Origin: JBBDIK01 sp964640385
GTDB lineage: Bacteria; Actinomycetota; UBA4738; JBBDHU01
Direction of reading: 5' to 3'
Assembly (NCBI GenBank): GCA_964640385.1
Contig: CAZXFL010000002.1
Location: 62,001 to 126,000, forward strand
Length of the DNA stretch: 64,000 nucleotides
Each line of letters starts with the position of its first letter. The first letter of the stretch is position 1. Below, one piece after another: positions 26,151 to 37,855 of this stretch. The position numbers and the translations under genes are program-made. Under the pieces are notes generated by a model. That model was not told the origin of the DNA. It searched no databases and saw only the letters and a list, made by a program, of their open reading frames with translations.

Positions 26151-28694
26151 ATGCAGTACACAGGGAGCGCCGGAGCTCGGAGAGGTGTGCTGGCCCACAT
26201 CATCGTCGTGCTGGCTGTGGCCGCGACAACCCTCGTCTTGGTACCTCAGTCTGTCCAAGCCGCCGGCTGCACGATCACATACGTGTGGACCGGGATCGCC
26301 GATACCAACTGGTTCAACCCTGCGAACTGGGGTCCGAACGGCGTGCCGGACAACTCCTCTGAGTGTGCCGTCATCCCGACCGGTCAGGTTGATCTTTCCA
26401 CAGGAGTCACGATCGATGGGCTCGACATCAACTCCCCCGCGGCAACTCTGAACATCCTCGCAGGTCAAACGCTCACGGTGACAGATCTGAACCTGTCCGC
26501 TGGCTATCTCACCGGTGGCGGTCAGGTGGTCGTGCAGTCCACCTTCCAGCAGGCGCAGAGCAGCACGTTCAAGCTGTGCGGGAACGCCAGCATCGCCCTG
26601 ACGACGTTCGTCAACGGGTCGATCGGCGACAACGCACAATTCATGATGCGTCGGGGATCCGCTTTGATCGTCGATAGCTGGCTCAGCGTAGGGGAGGACG
26701 CTGGCATCCGGACCTACGATGGTCCGGACGGGCCGATGTGCAACGACCAGGCGTTCGGGGTTGCCCGGGTCGCCGTTACTCCGAATGGACAGGTGTACAG
26801 CTTGGGTTCGGCGAGCTTCCCGAATCCGGAGATCATCGACGCTGCCGTCCGCAACGAGGGCGTGATCAACGGCGGACCCTGGGGGATGGACCTGTCTCCC
26901 TTCCGGCTCTTGGGTGGGGACTTCCCGAACGGGTCGCTGTACTCGAACGGTGAGTTCCGGAACCTGCAGTTCGGCGGCGGGCCGACGAGCGTGTACCGGC
27001 TCGAGGGTGGCGCCTCGGCAACACAGGTGGCCGTCGGGTTTCAGCGGTCGGACCTGACGACGGAGCAGGCGGAACTGCGAGTGCTCCCGGGCGGTAAGGC
27101 GACGTTCGATGGTCGTGTGTACGGTGGCACGATCAGCGGTGGAGGTACGTTGGAGGTGCCGAACGGCGCGATGCTTCACATGCGATCGCCGTCACCAGCG
27201 GAGATGGCGTCGATGCTGGGGTCGGGGACCACCTACCTCAACGGAGGCGATCTGATCGCCGACATGGGTGGTGTCCGGATCGGTGGCTGTCAGCCGCCGC
27301 CGCCGGCTGCGTGCGGAGCCTACCGCACCGTCGACAATGACGGGTACGTCGCCATCGACGCCGACGCCCACTTCGTGGCCGACGATGGGACGACCTTCAT
27401 CAACCGCGGCACGTTCGACATCCAGAACGACTTCGGGTACTACAAGGGCTACGCAGAGGATGGGGTTCCCTCGACGGTCTTCGACAACAGGGCCTCGGGC
27501 GTGATCGCGAAGACCGACCAGATCACCCTGGGCGCACCGAGCATTATCGAGGCGAACTACATGGGGACCGGTGCCATCAACGCCATCGTGGGGAGGATCC
27601 TGATCTGGGACTACGATGTCGACGCCTCGATCTCCCCGGGGAACTGGATGGCGACGGGGACCACCACGACAGTGAATCCGCCGGGAGGCGTCTCGATCCC
27701 GGGCAAGGAGTTCGCGACCGGCGTGCAGAATCTCGATTCCGGCGCCCACGAGTTCTCGATCGATGAGAGCACGGACGACCCCGCGAACGTCGGCGGCTAC
27801 GACTTCTTCCCGTACACCGCTCTGGTCAAAGCGCTGGACGCGACCGGCGGGCTCAACGCCGACATCGAGTTCGGCATCGACTCGGGGATGCTCTCGGGCG
27901 GCGAGGTGTACGCCTTCAACCACGGCGTGATGATCCCGGAGTGCCCGGATGCCGTCACGATCGATCCCGACCCGTGTGTCGTTCGCTCGTTCAACGCCGA
28001 AGGCGACGCGGTCCTGCTGATCCGGACCACCCAGCTGGGCGCGCCGGCCGCGTCACGCCCGTCGATCTCGTCTCCCGAGGGTTCGCGCGCGCCGTTCATC
28101 CGCGGACACGCGCGCCGCGTGCCGGTCGACGTCGATGCGACGGCCAGCGAGGTCGACGACGACACGCTCCTCTTCCAGGACGCCGGCATCACCCCGCCCT
28201 CCACGACGGTGGTCCTCGGAACCACCATGAACTTCGTGCTCGACCCCGCTCATTCGGCGCAGGACGCGGGCCTGCTCGGTGACGCGGGCGCACCGCTGTT
28301 CGCGTTCGTGGCCGACGACGACTACCGGTACCCGGCAGGCACTTACACCGTGGTCGATCCGAGCAACGCGGATACCGTGACGGTCAAGGTGAAGCCGCAA
28401 GCGGCGCAGATCCAGCCCGACAAGGGGCACGAGATCGGCGTGACGTGGTCCTCGTCCGCGACCGTCGAAAGCTGCACGACCTGCGCGTGGGACGTGCAGT
28501 ACAAGGTCAAGAAGTCCGGCACGAAGAAATGGACCGGCTGGAAGAACTGGGAGAACGACCAGACGGACCCGAGCGGTACGTTCGATGCGCCGGACCACGG
28601 CAGCTACAAGTTCCGCGCGCGCCTCGTGAACACCGGGACGAGCACCGTATCCGGGTGGTCGCCGACCACCTCGACCGTCAAGGTCGTCAAGTAG
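26151..28694 (+). CDS. Large exported beta-rich protein with cupredoxin- and FnIII-like C-terminal parts
   Basis: 847 residues from ATG 26151, chosen over ATG 26130 because of GAGGAG at 26141-26146. A signal peptide (VLAHIIVVLAVAATTLVLV) precedes a long stretch of short beta strands rich in Gly, Asn and Thr, like a right-handed beta-helix or passenger domain. Around residues 685-745 a segment (TTVVLGTTMNFVLDPAHSAQ ... YRYPAGTYTVVDP) looks like a cupredoxin fold with incomplete copper ligands. The last 80 residues, with a CTTCAWDVQYKVKK strand and GYSPT-like end, resemble a fibronectin III module. No cell-wall anchor is seen. Probable surface or secreted adhesin or binding protein. Confidence 0.6.
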   Translation: MQYTGSAGARRGVLAHIIVVLAVAATTLVLVPQSVQAAGCTITYVWTGIADTNWFNPANWGPNGVPDNSSECAVIPTGQVDLSTGVTIDGLDINSPAATLNILAGQTLTVTDLNLSAGYLTGGGQVVVQSTFQQAQSSTFKLCGNASIALTTFVNGSIGDNAQFMMRRGSALIVDSWLSVGEDAGIRTYDGPDGPMCNDQAFGVARVAVTPNGQVYSLGSASFPNPEIIDAAVRNEGVINGGPWGMDLSPFRLLGGDFPNGSLYSNGEFRNLQFGGGPTSVYRLEGGASATQVAVGFQRSDLTTEQAELRVLPGGKATFDGRVYGGTISGGGTLEVPNGAMLHMRSPSPAEMASMLGSGTTYLNGGDLIADMGGVRIGGCQPPPPAACGAYRTVDNDGYVAIDADAHFVADDGTTFINRGTFDIQNDFGYYKGYAEDGVPSTVFDNRASGVIAKTDQITLGAPSIIEANYMGTGAINAIVGRILIWDYDVDASISPGNWMATGTTTTVNPPGGVSIPGKEFATGVQNLDSGAHEFSIDESTDDPANVGGYDFFPYTALVKALDATGGLNADIEFGIDSGMLSGGEVYAFNHGVMIPECPDAVTIDPDPCVVRSFNAEGDAVLLIRTTQLGAPAASRPSISSPEGSRAPFIRGHARRVPVDVDATASEVDDDTLLFQDAGITPPSTTVVLGTTMNFVLDPAHSAQDAGLLGDAGAPLFAFVADDDYRYPAGTYTVVDPSNADTVTVKVKPQAAQIQPDKGHEIGVTWSSSATVESCTTCAWDVQYKVKKSGTKKWTGWKNWENDQTDPSGTFDAPDHGSYKFRARLVNTGTSTVSGWSPTTSTVKVVK

Positions 28695-28734
28695 CCTCGC
28701 GATGCCGAGATTTTCCCCAGGCTCCGTCGCCCTC

Positions 28735-28740
28735 TAGACT
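28735..28740 (+). promoter_or_regulatory. -10 box TAGACT of a leaderless transcript
   Basis: TAGACT ends six bases before ATG 28747. There is no ribosome site. The spacing fits transcription from the A of the start codon. Confidence 0.5.
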
Positions 28741-28746
28741 GCGCCC

Positions 28747-29442
28747 ATGGATCTATCGCGCGTCGCCGCTCTGTTGATGGACACCGAGCTGTTCTCCGGC
28801 CTCGGTCCGGCCGAACTCAACAAGATCGCCGAGCTCGCCAACGATCGTCGGTACAAGAAGGGCGCGATCATCTTTTATCAGGGTGACCCGGGCGACGCGT
28901 TCTACGTCGTGGCCGAGGGGAGCGTGAAGGTGTTCGTCCAATCCGGCCAGGGCGAGGAGATGGTACTCGTCACCTTGCGGCCGCCGGATACCCTCGGGGA
29001 GGTCGCGCTGCTCGACGAGGGGCGGCGCTCGGCCTCGGCAGAGGCCCTGGAGCCGACCACCCTCCTCGCGTTCGCACGGAGCACGATGCTGCAGCTCCTG
29101 CTCGATGAGCCGGCCATCGCCGACGGCCTGCTCCGCTCGGTCGGTGCGATGCTGCGCCGCCTCACCGAGCAAGCCTCGGATTTCGTCTTCCTCGATCTGG
29201 AAGGCCGCATCGCGAAGGTGCTGGCGGGGTTCGCGGAGCAGCGTGGGGAGGCGAGGGGCGAGGAAATCTCACTCGACCTCGGTCTCACCCAGACCGATCT
29301 GGCGCACATGGTCGGCGGGAGCCGGCAGAGCGTGAACCATATCCTGCATTCGCTCGAGGGTCGCAACTACCTGGATGTCGGCGGACGCTCCATCGTCATC
29401 AAGGATCTGGACGCGCTGCGCAAGCGTGCCGGCCGGCGCTGA
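28747..29442 (+). CDS. Crp/Fnr-family transcriptional regulator
   Basis: 231 residues. Residues 15-130 form the cyclic-nucleotide-binding fold with LGEVALLDEGRRSASAEA in place of the phosphate-binding cassette, so an effector is plausible but not certain to be cAMP. The C-terminal winged helix reads LTQTDLAHMVGGSRQSVNHILHSLE (recognition helix SRQSVNHIL). No Fe-S cysteines, so it is not an Fnr. The gene appears leaderless. The nearest minus-strand neighbour is an orphan response regulator. Confidence 0.85.
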   Translation: MDLSRVAALLMDTELFSGLGPAELNKIAELANDRRYKKGAIIFYQGDPGDAFYVVAEGSVKVFVQSGQGEEMVLVTLRPPDTLGEVALLDEGRRSASAEALEPTTLLAFARSTMLQLLLDEPAIADGLLRSVGAMLRRLTEQASDFVFLDLEGRIAKVLAGFAEQRGEARGEEISLDLGLTQTDLAHMVGGSRQSVNHILHSLEGRNYLDVGGRSIVIKDLDALRKRAGRR

Positions 29443-29467
29443 CCCACGACTCGGGGAGACGTCCCCC

Positions 29468-29860
29468 TCAGCTCCCGTTGACCACCTGTCCGTCGCCGAG
29501 ATCCTGACAGACCTCCATCAGGCTATCGACCAGCTCCTGCAGGCCGCCGCCCTTAGCGATGAACCCCGATGCGCCCGCGGTGCGAGCATCGGTCTCCAAC
29601 GCCGAATCAGCGTGGGCCGTGAGGATGACGACCGGGATCTCGGGCTTGCGTCGATGGATCATCCGCATGGCGTCGACCCCCGACATCCCCGGCATCGAGA
29701 GATCCATCAGCACGACGTCGGGGTCGACATCGAGCGCGCGCGTGTAGGCGGCCTCTCCGTCGCCGGCTTCGCCGACGACCTCGAGCCCGTTGACCAGACC
29801 CAGCGTCGTCACCAGGGCCCGGCGGAACCCCACGTGGTCATCTACTACCAAGATACGCAC
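29468..29860 (-). CDS. Orphan single-domain response regulator
   Basis: 130 residues from GTG 29860, with GAGGAG eleven bases upstream. The receiver is complete: acidic pair D7-D8, phosphoacceptor D53 in LMDLSMPGMS, Thr81 in VILTAHAD and K103. The sequence is of the NarL receiver type, but there is no output helix-turn-helix: it ends shortly after the last helix. The gene shares its start region with clpC leader DNA on the other strand. No kinase neighbours it, so it probably acts by protein contact. Confidence 0.8.
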   Translation of the reverse strand: MRILVVDDHVGFRRALVTTLGLVNGLEVVGEAGDGEAAYTRALDVDPDVVLMDLSMPGMSGVDAMRMIHRRKPEIPVVILTAHADSALETDARTAGASGFIAKGGGLQELVDSLMEVCQDLGDGQVVNGS

Positions 29861-30023
29861 GCGTATCAGCACTCCTCGCCCGCGGGAGGGGATGGAATCC
29901 TGAGCCACATCATGCCCCTTTCCGGGCCCGGTGCCAACTGACGGACGGCCCACCGAGGCGCGGAGGGACGGATCTTGAGGGAAACAGGAGGTGTGGATGA
30001 ACTTCCTATCTCGCGGGCAAAGG

Positions 30024-30029
30024 TATAAT
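30024..30029 (+). promoter_or_regulatory. -10 box TATAAT upstream of clpC
   Basis: A perfect TATAAT. The hexamer 17 bases upstream (ACTTCC, 30001-30006) is a poor -35, so an activator is likely. The leader to ATG 30158 would be about 120 bases. Confidence 0.55.
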
Positions 30030-30157
30030 TCCGTGCGTAGGCGCTCCAGGCGTGTCCATCGCGACGGGGAGCGCCTCGTGCACCTCAGGGGTAGGACGTG
30101 GTCCCGGGATCCCTGGGGCGGGCAAGGCGGGTCGTTCCGGCCCGAGGGGTGTTGTTG

Positions 30158-32638
<2,481 letters not shown>

Positions 32639-32639
32639 G

Positions 32640-32673
32640 CCCCGGCTGATCGGCGTGCTGGCCGCGGCCGGGG
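32640..32673 (+). terminator. GC-rich stem-loop after clpC
   Basis: CCCCGGC (32640-32646) pairs with GCCGGGG (32667-32673), and an inner CGGC/GCCG extends it. It begins right after the clpC stop. There is no U tract, so it could be a weak or processed terminator. Confidence 0.4.
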
Positions 32674-32724
32674 TGAAGCCTGCGGTCGCAGAAGATGTCA
32701 GACCCCCTCGCTAGGGTGGTGCGC

Positions 32725-34050
32725 ATGAAGGTTCGGGCCCTCCTTGCGTGCACCGAGTGTGGCCAGCAACTGGCTCAATGGGCCGGGCGCTGTCCGGGCT
32801 GCGGTGCGTGGGGGACCATCCAGGCGGACTCCACTGGCACGGCGCCGCCCGGTATGGCCATCTCCGATCTCGATGTTCCCGTCGAGGTGCAGGAGCGGGT
32901 TCCGACCGGCTTCCCCGGCATCGACCGTGTCCTCGGGGGCGGACTCGTTCCCGGTTCGGTCACGCTGCTCGCGGGCGAGCCCGGCATCGGCAAGTCCACC
33001 CTCCTCCTCCAACTCCTGGGGAACCTGTCGGCCGCCGGCTTCGACTGCCTGCTGGCGTCCGGGGAAGAGTCGCGCGGGCAGGTCGGCGTGCGCGCCCGTC
33101 GCCTGGGCATCCCGGGCGACGCGATCTCGTTCACCGCGGGGCGCGAGCTTCCTGCGGTGGTCGAGGTCGCCCACGGCGCGCGGCCGTTCCTGCTCGCCGT
33201 CGACTCCATCCAGTCGCTCCGCGATCCCGACTCCGCCGGGATCGTCGGCGGCACCGCCCAGGTACGTGGCTCGGCCGATGCGCTCGTGGGTCTCGCGAAG
33301 CAGCAGAACATCGCGGTGTTGATGACCGGTCACGTGACGAAGGACGGGGACGTGGCGGGTCCTCGGACGCTGGAACATGCGGTCGACGTCATCCTCTCGT
33401 TCGAAGGCGATGTCCGCACCGGGCAGCGGGTGCTGGCCGGGGGGAAGAACCGTTTCGGTTCCGAAGGCGAGGTCGCGTGGTTCGAGATGGCTGCCGACGG
33501 CCTCCACGAGAGCGACCCGGCCGACCGTCTCTCCTCAGGCGAGGGCCGCCCCGGCTCGGCGGTCGCCTTGCCGATGGCCGGCCGCCGGGCGTTGGCCGTC
33601 GAGGTGCAGTCGCTCGTCGTGCCGACCGAGGGTTCCGCGCGACGCCAGGTCGCCGGACTCGATGCGAAGCGGTTCCAACTGATCGCCGCCGTCGTCGATC
33701 GGCTGGCGGGTATCCCGCTCACCCGCGCCGACCTGTACGGCGCGGCTTCCGGAGGCGTGCGGATCGACGATCCCGGGTGCGATCTCGCCATCGCGGCAGC
33801 GCTGGCGTCGGCAGCGACGGGGGTCGCTCCCCCGCAGGGCGCCGCGTTCATCGGCGAGATCGGATTGACCGGCGAGATCCGGCCTGTTGCCGGCATGGGC
33901 CAGCGGGTGGGGGCGGCCAGGACGCAAGGTCTGGCCACCGTGTTCGGTCCCTCTTCGGACGAGGGCGGGGTCAGGACCGTGCGTACCATATCTCAGGCGT
34001 TGGGGTGGGCGGCCCTGCGATCCGACACCCGCGATCCGCTGCGCAGATAG
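32725..34050 (+). CDS. radA: DNA repair protein RadA
   Basis: 441 residues from ATG 32725 (MKVRALLACTECGQQLAQW). The N-terminal zinc finger is CTECG ... CPGCG. Walker A is GEPGIGKST and the RadA-specific motif GGKNRFGS is present. The C-terminal Lon-like domain (DLYGAASGGVRIDDPGCDLA) lacks a protease dyad, as is usual. RadA promotes branch migration in recombination. The gene sits between clpC and carD as in many actinobacteria. Confidence 0.93.
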   Translation: MKVRALLACTECGQQLAQWAGRCPGCGAWGTIQADSTGTAPPGMAISDLDVPVEVQERVPTGFPGIDRVLGGGLVPGSVTLLAGEPGIGKSTLLLQLLGNLSAAGFDCLLASGEESRGQVGVRARRLGIPGDAISFTAGRELPAVVEVAHGARPFLLAVDSIQSLRDPDSAGIVGGTAQVRGSADALVGLAKQQNIAVLMTGHVTKDGDVAGPRTLEHAVDVILSFEGDVRTGQRVLAGGKNRFGSEGEVAWFEMAADGLHESDPADRLSSGEGRPGSAVALPMAGRRALAVEVQSLVVPTEGSARRQVAGLDAKRFQLIAAVVDRLAGIPLTRADLYGAASGGVRIDDPGCDLAIAAALASAATGVAPPQGAAFIGEIGLTGEIRPVAGMGQRVGAARTQGLATVFGPSSDEGGVRTVRTISQALGWAALRSDTRDPLRR

Positions 34051-34057
34051 CCGCAGA

Positions 34058-34077
34058 AGAGCCCGAATATAGGCTCT
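34058..34077 (+). terminator. Small stem-loop after radA
   Basis: AGAGCC (34058-34063) pairs with GGCTCT (34072-34077) around loop CGAATATA, eight bases past the radA stop. No U tract follows. Confidence 0.3.
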
Positions 34078-34093
34078 GACCTGCGACTTTGAC

Positions 34094-34123
34094 TTGCGCC
34101 TCAGGGCGGCTCCGTGTTACCAT
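34094..34123 (+). promoter_or_regulatory. Probable carD promoter
   Basis: -35 TTGCGC (34094-34099), an 18-base spacer, and -10 TACCAT (34118-34123). Transcription would start near 34130, about 40 bases before the TTG start of carD. Confidence 0.45.
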
Positions 34124-34171
34124 CCCCTTGTCCGGCAACAGTCTCGAACACTCGTGACCTCTGGAGGTTTC

Positions 34172-34684
34172 TTGGCTTTCCGCAAGGGAGATACCGTCGT
34201 CCACCCCGAGCACGGGGCAGCAGTGATCGACGAAGTGAGCATCCGCGACTTCCAAGGCGTCAAGCGCAAGTACCTCAAGCTCCGCGTCGTGCATGGAGAC
34301 TTGACGGTGAACGTGCCCGTCGAGAGTGCCGATGAGGTCGGTCTCCGTGATGTCGTCAGCAAGAACGAGGTCAAGAAGGTCCTGAAGGTCCTGAAGGAAG
34401 ACGAGTCCAGTATGGCCTCGAACTGGAGCCGCCGCTTCAAGAACAACATCGAGAAGCTGCGCTCCGGCGACATCTACCAGGTCGCCGAGGTCGTGCGGAA
34501 CCTGTCGATCCGGGACCGCGAGAAGGGGCTGTCCGCCGGCGAGAAGCGCATGGTCGTCAAGGCCCGCCAGATCCTCGTGTCCGAGCTGATGTTCGCGAGC
34601 GACTGCAGCGAGGAGAAGGCCACCGAGATGATCGACAAAGTCCTCGACGACTCGCACGCGGCCAGGGTCCTCGCGAACGCCTAG
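34172..34684 (+). CDS. carD: CarD-family RNA polymerase-binding regulator
   Basis: 170 residues from TTG 34172, supported by a TGGAGG site at 34162 and by the family start FRKGDTVVHPEHGAAVI. The N-terminal Tudor-like domain (about 1-60) binds the RNA polymerase beta subunit; the C-terminal helical domain contains WSRRFKNNIEKLRSGDIYQV, which contacts DNA upstream of the open complex. CarD stabilises open complexes at many promoters. It stands before the PIN/TRAM-ispD run as in related genomes. Confidence 0.9.
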   Translation: MAFRKGDTVVHPEHGAAVIDEVSIRDFQGVKRKYLKLRVVHGDLTVNVPVESADEVGLRDVVSKNEVKKVLKVLKEDESSMASNWSRRFKNNIEKLRSGDIYQVAEVVRNLSIRDREKGLSAGEKRMVVKARQILVSELMFASDCSEEKATEMIDKVLDDSHAARVLANA

Positions 34685-34726
34685 CAGCTTGCGCCCGGAA
34701 CCGCCAGGGGGCAGGGTGGAGCCGTT

Positions 34727-35845
34727 GTGACCGACGAAGCCGACCGCCCGCAGACCCGTCCCGACGCCAAGGCGTCTTCGCGTTCCCGTCGCTATCCGCG
34801 GGGCCGCTTGGTCGAGGTCGTGCGTCTGATCTTCATCGCGCTCTTGGGGACGGCCGGCTTGTATATCGCGAGAGCCGCCCAGTCGGGGGAGGAGGAGGCC
34901 TGGAGAACCGGTCTCGGGGTGTTCCTGGGCGCGGCCGTGGGGTACGTGATCGGGGGCATGTTCGGGCGACTGACGGTCGCCAGCGTGCGGAGCACCGAGG
35001 AGTCGCTCCGGAAGCGCCCGATCGCCGAGATCGCCGTCGGTGTCGCGGGCCTGACGGTCGGCTTGTTCCTCGCGTTCCTCATCACGTTCCCCCTGTTCTT
35101 CGTGAAACTGCCGCCGCTGGTGACGTGGACGTCGGTCCTGTTCATCTACGCGGTGCTCGGCAGCGTCGGATACCGGGTCACCCGCGCGAAGGCCAACGAG
35201 ATCTACGCGATCCTCGGTCTCAAGCCCAAGGCCGCGGGCCTGTCCAGCGGTGAGGTGAACGTGATCGACACGAGCGTGCTCATCGACGGCAGGGTGCTGG
35301 ACCTCGTGAGCACCGGATTCCTGTCGGGGACCCTGCTGATCCACACCGGGGTGCTCGCCGAGCTCCAGCGGATCGCGGACTCCTCTGACGACAACCGTCG
35401 GAAACGGGGCCGGCGCGGGCTGGACGTGCTGAACAAGCTCCAGAAGGATCCGCATGCCGACGTGCAGCTCGTCGAGGAGGACGCGGTCGACGATGTGGAC
35501 TCGGCGTTGGTCCGGCTGGCCAAGGACCGGGGCGGGACCCTCGTCACCGCCGACGTGAATCTTGCTAAGGTCGCCGAGGCCGTCCGGGTGCCCGTGAGGT
35601 CGATCAACGCGCTGGCGTCCGCGTTCCGGATCCCGCTCACGCCCGGGGAGGAGCTCGCGCTGCACCTGGTCAAGGAAGGCAAGGAGCACGGCCAGGGGAT
35701 CGGGTACCTGGAGGACGGGACCATGGTCGTCGTCCAGGACGCGGTCGAGTTCATCGGCAACGACGTGAAGGTCCGCGTCACGAACACGCTGCAGACGCCG
35801 ACCGGTCGGATGGTCTTCGCGAATCTGTCCGACGGGTCCTCGTGA
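34727..35845 (+). CDS. PIN/TRAM-domain membrane protein (YacL-type)
   Basis: 372 residues from GTG 34727. Four membrane segments cover about 30-170. A PIN domain follows (VIDTSVLIDGRVLDLVSTGF, with the acidic active-site residues, and VTADVNLAKVAEA). The last 60 residues form a TRAM domain (GQGIGYLEDGTMVVV). This is the YacL family placed before ispD in many Gram-positive bacteria. A nuclease activity is expected from the PIN fold but the substrate is unknown. The stop overlaps the ispD start by four bases. Confidence 0.82.
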   Translation: MTDEADRPQTRPDAKASSRSRRYPRGRLVEVVRLIFIALLGTAGLYIARAAQSGEEEAWRTGLGVFLGAAVGYVIGGMFGRLTVASVRSTEESLRKRPIAEIAVGVAGLTVGLFLAFLITFPLFFVKLPPLVTWTSVLFIYAVLGSVGYRVTRAKANEIYAILGLKPKAAGLSSGEVNVIDTSVLIDGRVLDLVSTGFLSGTLLIHTGVLAELQRIADSSDDNRRKRGRRGLDVLNKLQKDPHADVQLVEEDAVDDVDSALVRLAKDRGGTLVTADVNLAKVAEAVRVPVRSINALASAFRIPLTPGEELALHLVKEGKEHGQGIGYLEDGTMVVVQDAVEFIGNDVKVRVTNTLQTPTGRMVFANLSDGSS

Positions 35846-36546
35846 CGGAAGCCGTCGCCATCATCCTCGCGGCGGGAGCCGGAGATCGGATGGGTCGTGG
35901 CGCACCGAAAGCGTTCCTGCCGATCGGAGACGGAACCATGGTCGAGCTGGCGATGCGTACGGCGGCCGCCTGTCCACAGGTGACGTCGATCGTTGCCGCC
36001 GTGCCGGAGGGCTTCGAGGACGCGATCGCCGCGGTCGGCGGCCTCGACAAGAGCGTCACGGCGGTGTCGGGGGGGGCCTCCCGTCAGGCGTCGGTCATCG
36101 CTGCGTTGGCGGCCGTACCGGCATCGGCGCAGATCGTGGTCTGCCACGATGCCGCCCGCCCGTTCGCGTCGGCGCAGCTGTTCTCCCGGGTCATCGGGGC
36201 CGTCACCGACGGCGGGGACCCGCAGTCCGCCGACGGGGCGATCCCCGTCACGCCCGTCACCGACACCGTGAAGCGGGTCCGCGATGGCGTCGTGGTAGCC
36301 ACCGAGCCCCGCGAGGAGCTGTTCCTCGCCCAGACGCCGCAGGCGTTCAGGGCAGAGTCCTTCCGTGCGGCTCACGAGCGGGCGGCGTCGGAGGGGCACA
36401 CGGCGACGGACGATGCGGCGGTGCTCGAGTGGGCCGGGTACCGCGTCGTCAGCGTTCGCGGGGAGCCCGACAACCTCAAGGTGACGACGTCGACCGACCT
36501 CGCTCGCGCCGAGGCCATCATCAAGACGGGCGGGGCACTGCGATGA
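35842..36546 (+). CDS. ispD: 2-C-methyl-D-erythritol 4-phosphate cytidylyltransferase
   Basis: 234 residues from GTG 35842. The CTP-binding loop IILAAGAGDRMGRGAPKAFLP, then HDAARPF and the PVTDTVKRV substrate segment are all present. It makes CDP-methylerythritol in the MEP isoprenoid pathway. It overlaps the PIN/TRAM gene and ispF by four bases each. Confidence 0.92.
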   Translation: MTEAVAIILAAGAGDRMGRGAPKAFLPIGDGTMVELAMRTAAACPQVTSIVAAVPEGFEDAIAAVGGLDKSVTAVSGGASRQASVIAALAAVPASAQIVVCHDAARPFASAQLFSRVIGAVTDGGDPQSADGAIPVTPVTDTVKRVRDGVVVATEPREELFLAQTPQAFRAESFRAAHERAASEGHTATDDAAVLEWAGYRVVSVRGEPDNLKVTTSTDLARAEAIIKTGGALR

Positions 36547-37019
36547 CCGATCTTCGGTTCGGGCTCGGGTTCGATACGCATCCTCGTGAAGTCGGACGTC
36601 CGCTATTCCTCGGAGGGGTGCACGTCGAGGGGGAGCCTGGATTGGCCGGTCATTCGGATGGCGACGTGGTCTGCCACGCGATCGGGGACGCGCTCCTCGG
36701 CGCCGCGTGCCTCGGTGACGTGGGGGAGCATTTCTCCGATCGCGATCCGGCGGTCGAGGGGATGGCAGGACTCGATCTGCTGGCGCGCGTCGTGGGGATG
36801 TTGGAGGAGCGAGGGATGGTCCCGCGGTCGTGCGACGCGACGGTGATCGCGGAGAGTCCGCATCTCTCCGCGCATCGCGAGGAGATGCGCCGGAACCTGG
36901 CCGCAGCCCTCTCCGTGGACGTCGACCGGGTGTCGGTGAAGGCAACCCGGCCCGAGGGGCTCGGTCTCGCCGGGGACGGTGCGGGGTGCCTCGTACTCGC
37001 CGTCGTCGCCGAGGCCTGA
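36543..37019 (+). CDS. ispF: 2-C-methyl-D-erythritol 2,4-cyclodiphosphate synthase
   Basis: 158 residues from ATG 36543. The zinc ligands are Asp and His in GFDTHP and the second His in GHSDGDVVCHAIGDALLGA. KATRPEGLGLAGDGAGC is the C-terminal signature, replacing the usual TTTE with KATRPEG. It closes the cyclic diphosphate in the MEP pathway. Overlap with ispD is ATGA. Confidence 0.92.
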   Translation: MTDLRFGLGFDTHPREVGRPLFLGGVHVEGEPGLAGHSDGDVVCHAIGDALLGAACLGDVGEHFSDRDPAVEGMAGLDLLARVVGMLEERGMVPRSCDATVIAESPHLSAHREEMRRNLAAALSVDVDRVSVKATRPEGLGLAGDGAGCLVLAVVAEA

Positions 37020-37020
37020 C

Positions 37021-37833
37021 GTGAGCGACCGGCGACGACGCCGGCGGCGTCCCGAGCCCGCGCGCCTCGCGTACATCGGTGGGAAGCGGGCGGTTATGGA
37101 GGCGATTCGTGCCGGGCGGGCGCGTGCCGTGACGATCGCGGAGGGCGGAAGCGCCACCGAGGGTCTCCGGGACCTGCTCGCCGCCGCCGAGGAGGCGGGC
37201 GTCGTCGTGGACCGCCGGCCGGCGGTCGAGCTGGACGCGTTGGCCGTCGACAACCGCGGCGTCGTGTCCAGGGTTGCCGTGCCCGCCGATCTCTCGGAGC
37301 GTGACATGGCGACGTTCCCCTTTCCCGAGAACGCGGTCGTCGCTGTGCTCGACGGGATCGAGGACCCGCAGAACCTCGGCGCTTCCGCGCGGGTCGCGGA
37401 CGGCGCGGGAGCAGCGATGTTGGTGACGCGGACGAGACGGTCGGCTCCGGTGACGGCTGCCGCGATCCGTGCTTCCGCCGGTGCCCTCGTGACGCTCCCG
37501 CATGCCCGGGTCGCAAACATCGCCCGGGCGATCGGACGGCTCAAGGAGGGCGGGTTCACGATCGCCGGGCTCGATGAGGGCGCCCCGAGCGACATCTACG
37601 CCGAGCCCTGCCCGCCGGGAAGGATCGCGGTCGTGATCGGCTCGGAGGGGACCGGGCTGGCCAGGCTGGTCCGCGAGGCCTGCGACGTGCTCGTCGCCCT
37701 CCCGATGCGTGGGGAGGTGAGCTCCCTGAACGCAGCGACGGCCCTGGCGGCCGTGCTCTACGGGTCGGTTCTACCCTCCCGGGAGCCGGTGGCGAGTCAC
37801 CTGAGCACGGACCCTGAGGCCCGCTCGGGCTAA
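37021..37833 (+). CDS. rlmB: 23S rRNA 2'-O-methyltransferase, RlmB/TrmH type
   Basis: 270 residues from GTG 37021, one base after the ispF stop. An Arg-rich start is followed by the substrate-binding domain and the SPOUT fold: LDGIEDPQNLGASARVADGA is motif 1, VVIGSEGTGLARLVREACD motif 2, and LPMRGEVSSLNAATALAAVL motif 3. It methylates a guanosine ribose in 23S rRNA. cysS, often found here, is absent. Confidence 0.88.
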   Translation: MSDRRRRRRRPEPARLAYIGGKRAVMEAIRAGRARAVTIAEGGSATEGLRDLLAAAEEAGVVVDRRPAVELDALAVDNRGVVSRVAVPADLSERDMATFPFPENAVVAVLDGIEDPQNLGASARVADGAGAAMLVTRTRRSAPVTAAAIRASAGALVTLPHARVANIARAIGRLKEGGFTIAGLDEGAPSDIYAEPCPPGRIAVVIGSEGTGLARLVREACDVLVALPMRGEVSSLNAATALAAVLYGSVLPSREPVASHLSTDPEARSG

Positions 37834-37855
37834 ATGCGGAGGCCTTCTCAGCCGA

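Noticed and set aside
29454..29467. GGGGA-GACG-TCCCC hairpin between the Crp-like gene and the response regulator as a terminator
   Set aside because: Five-base stem without a U tract; too weak to list.
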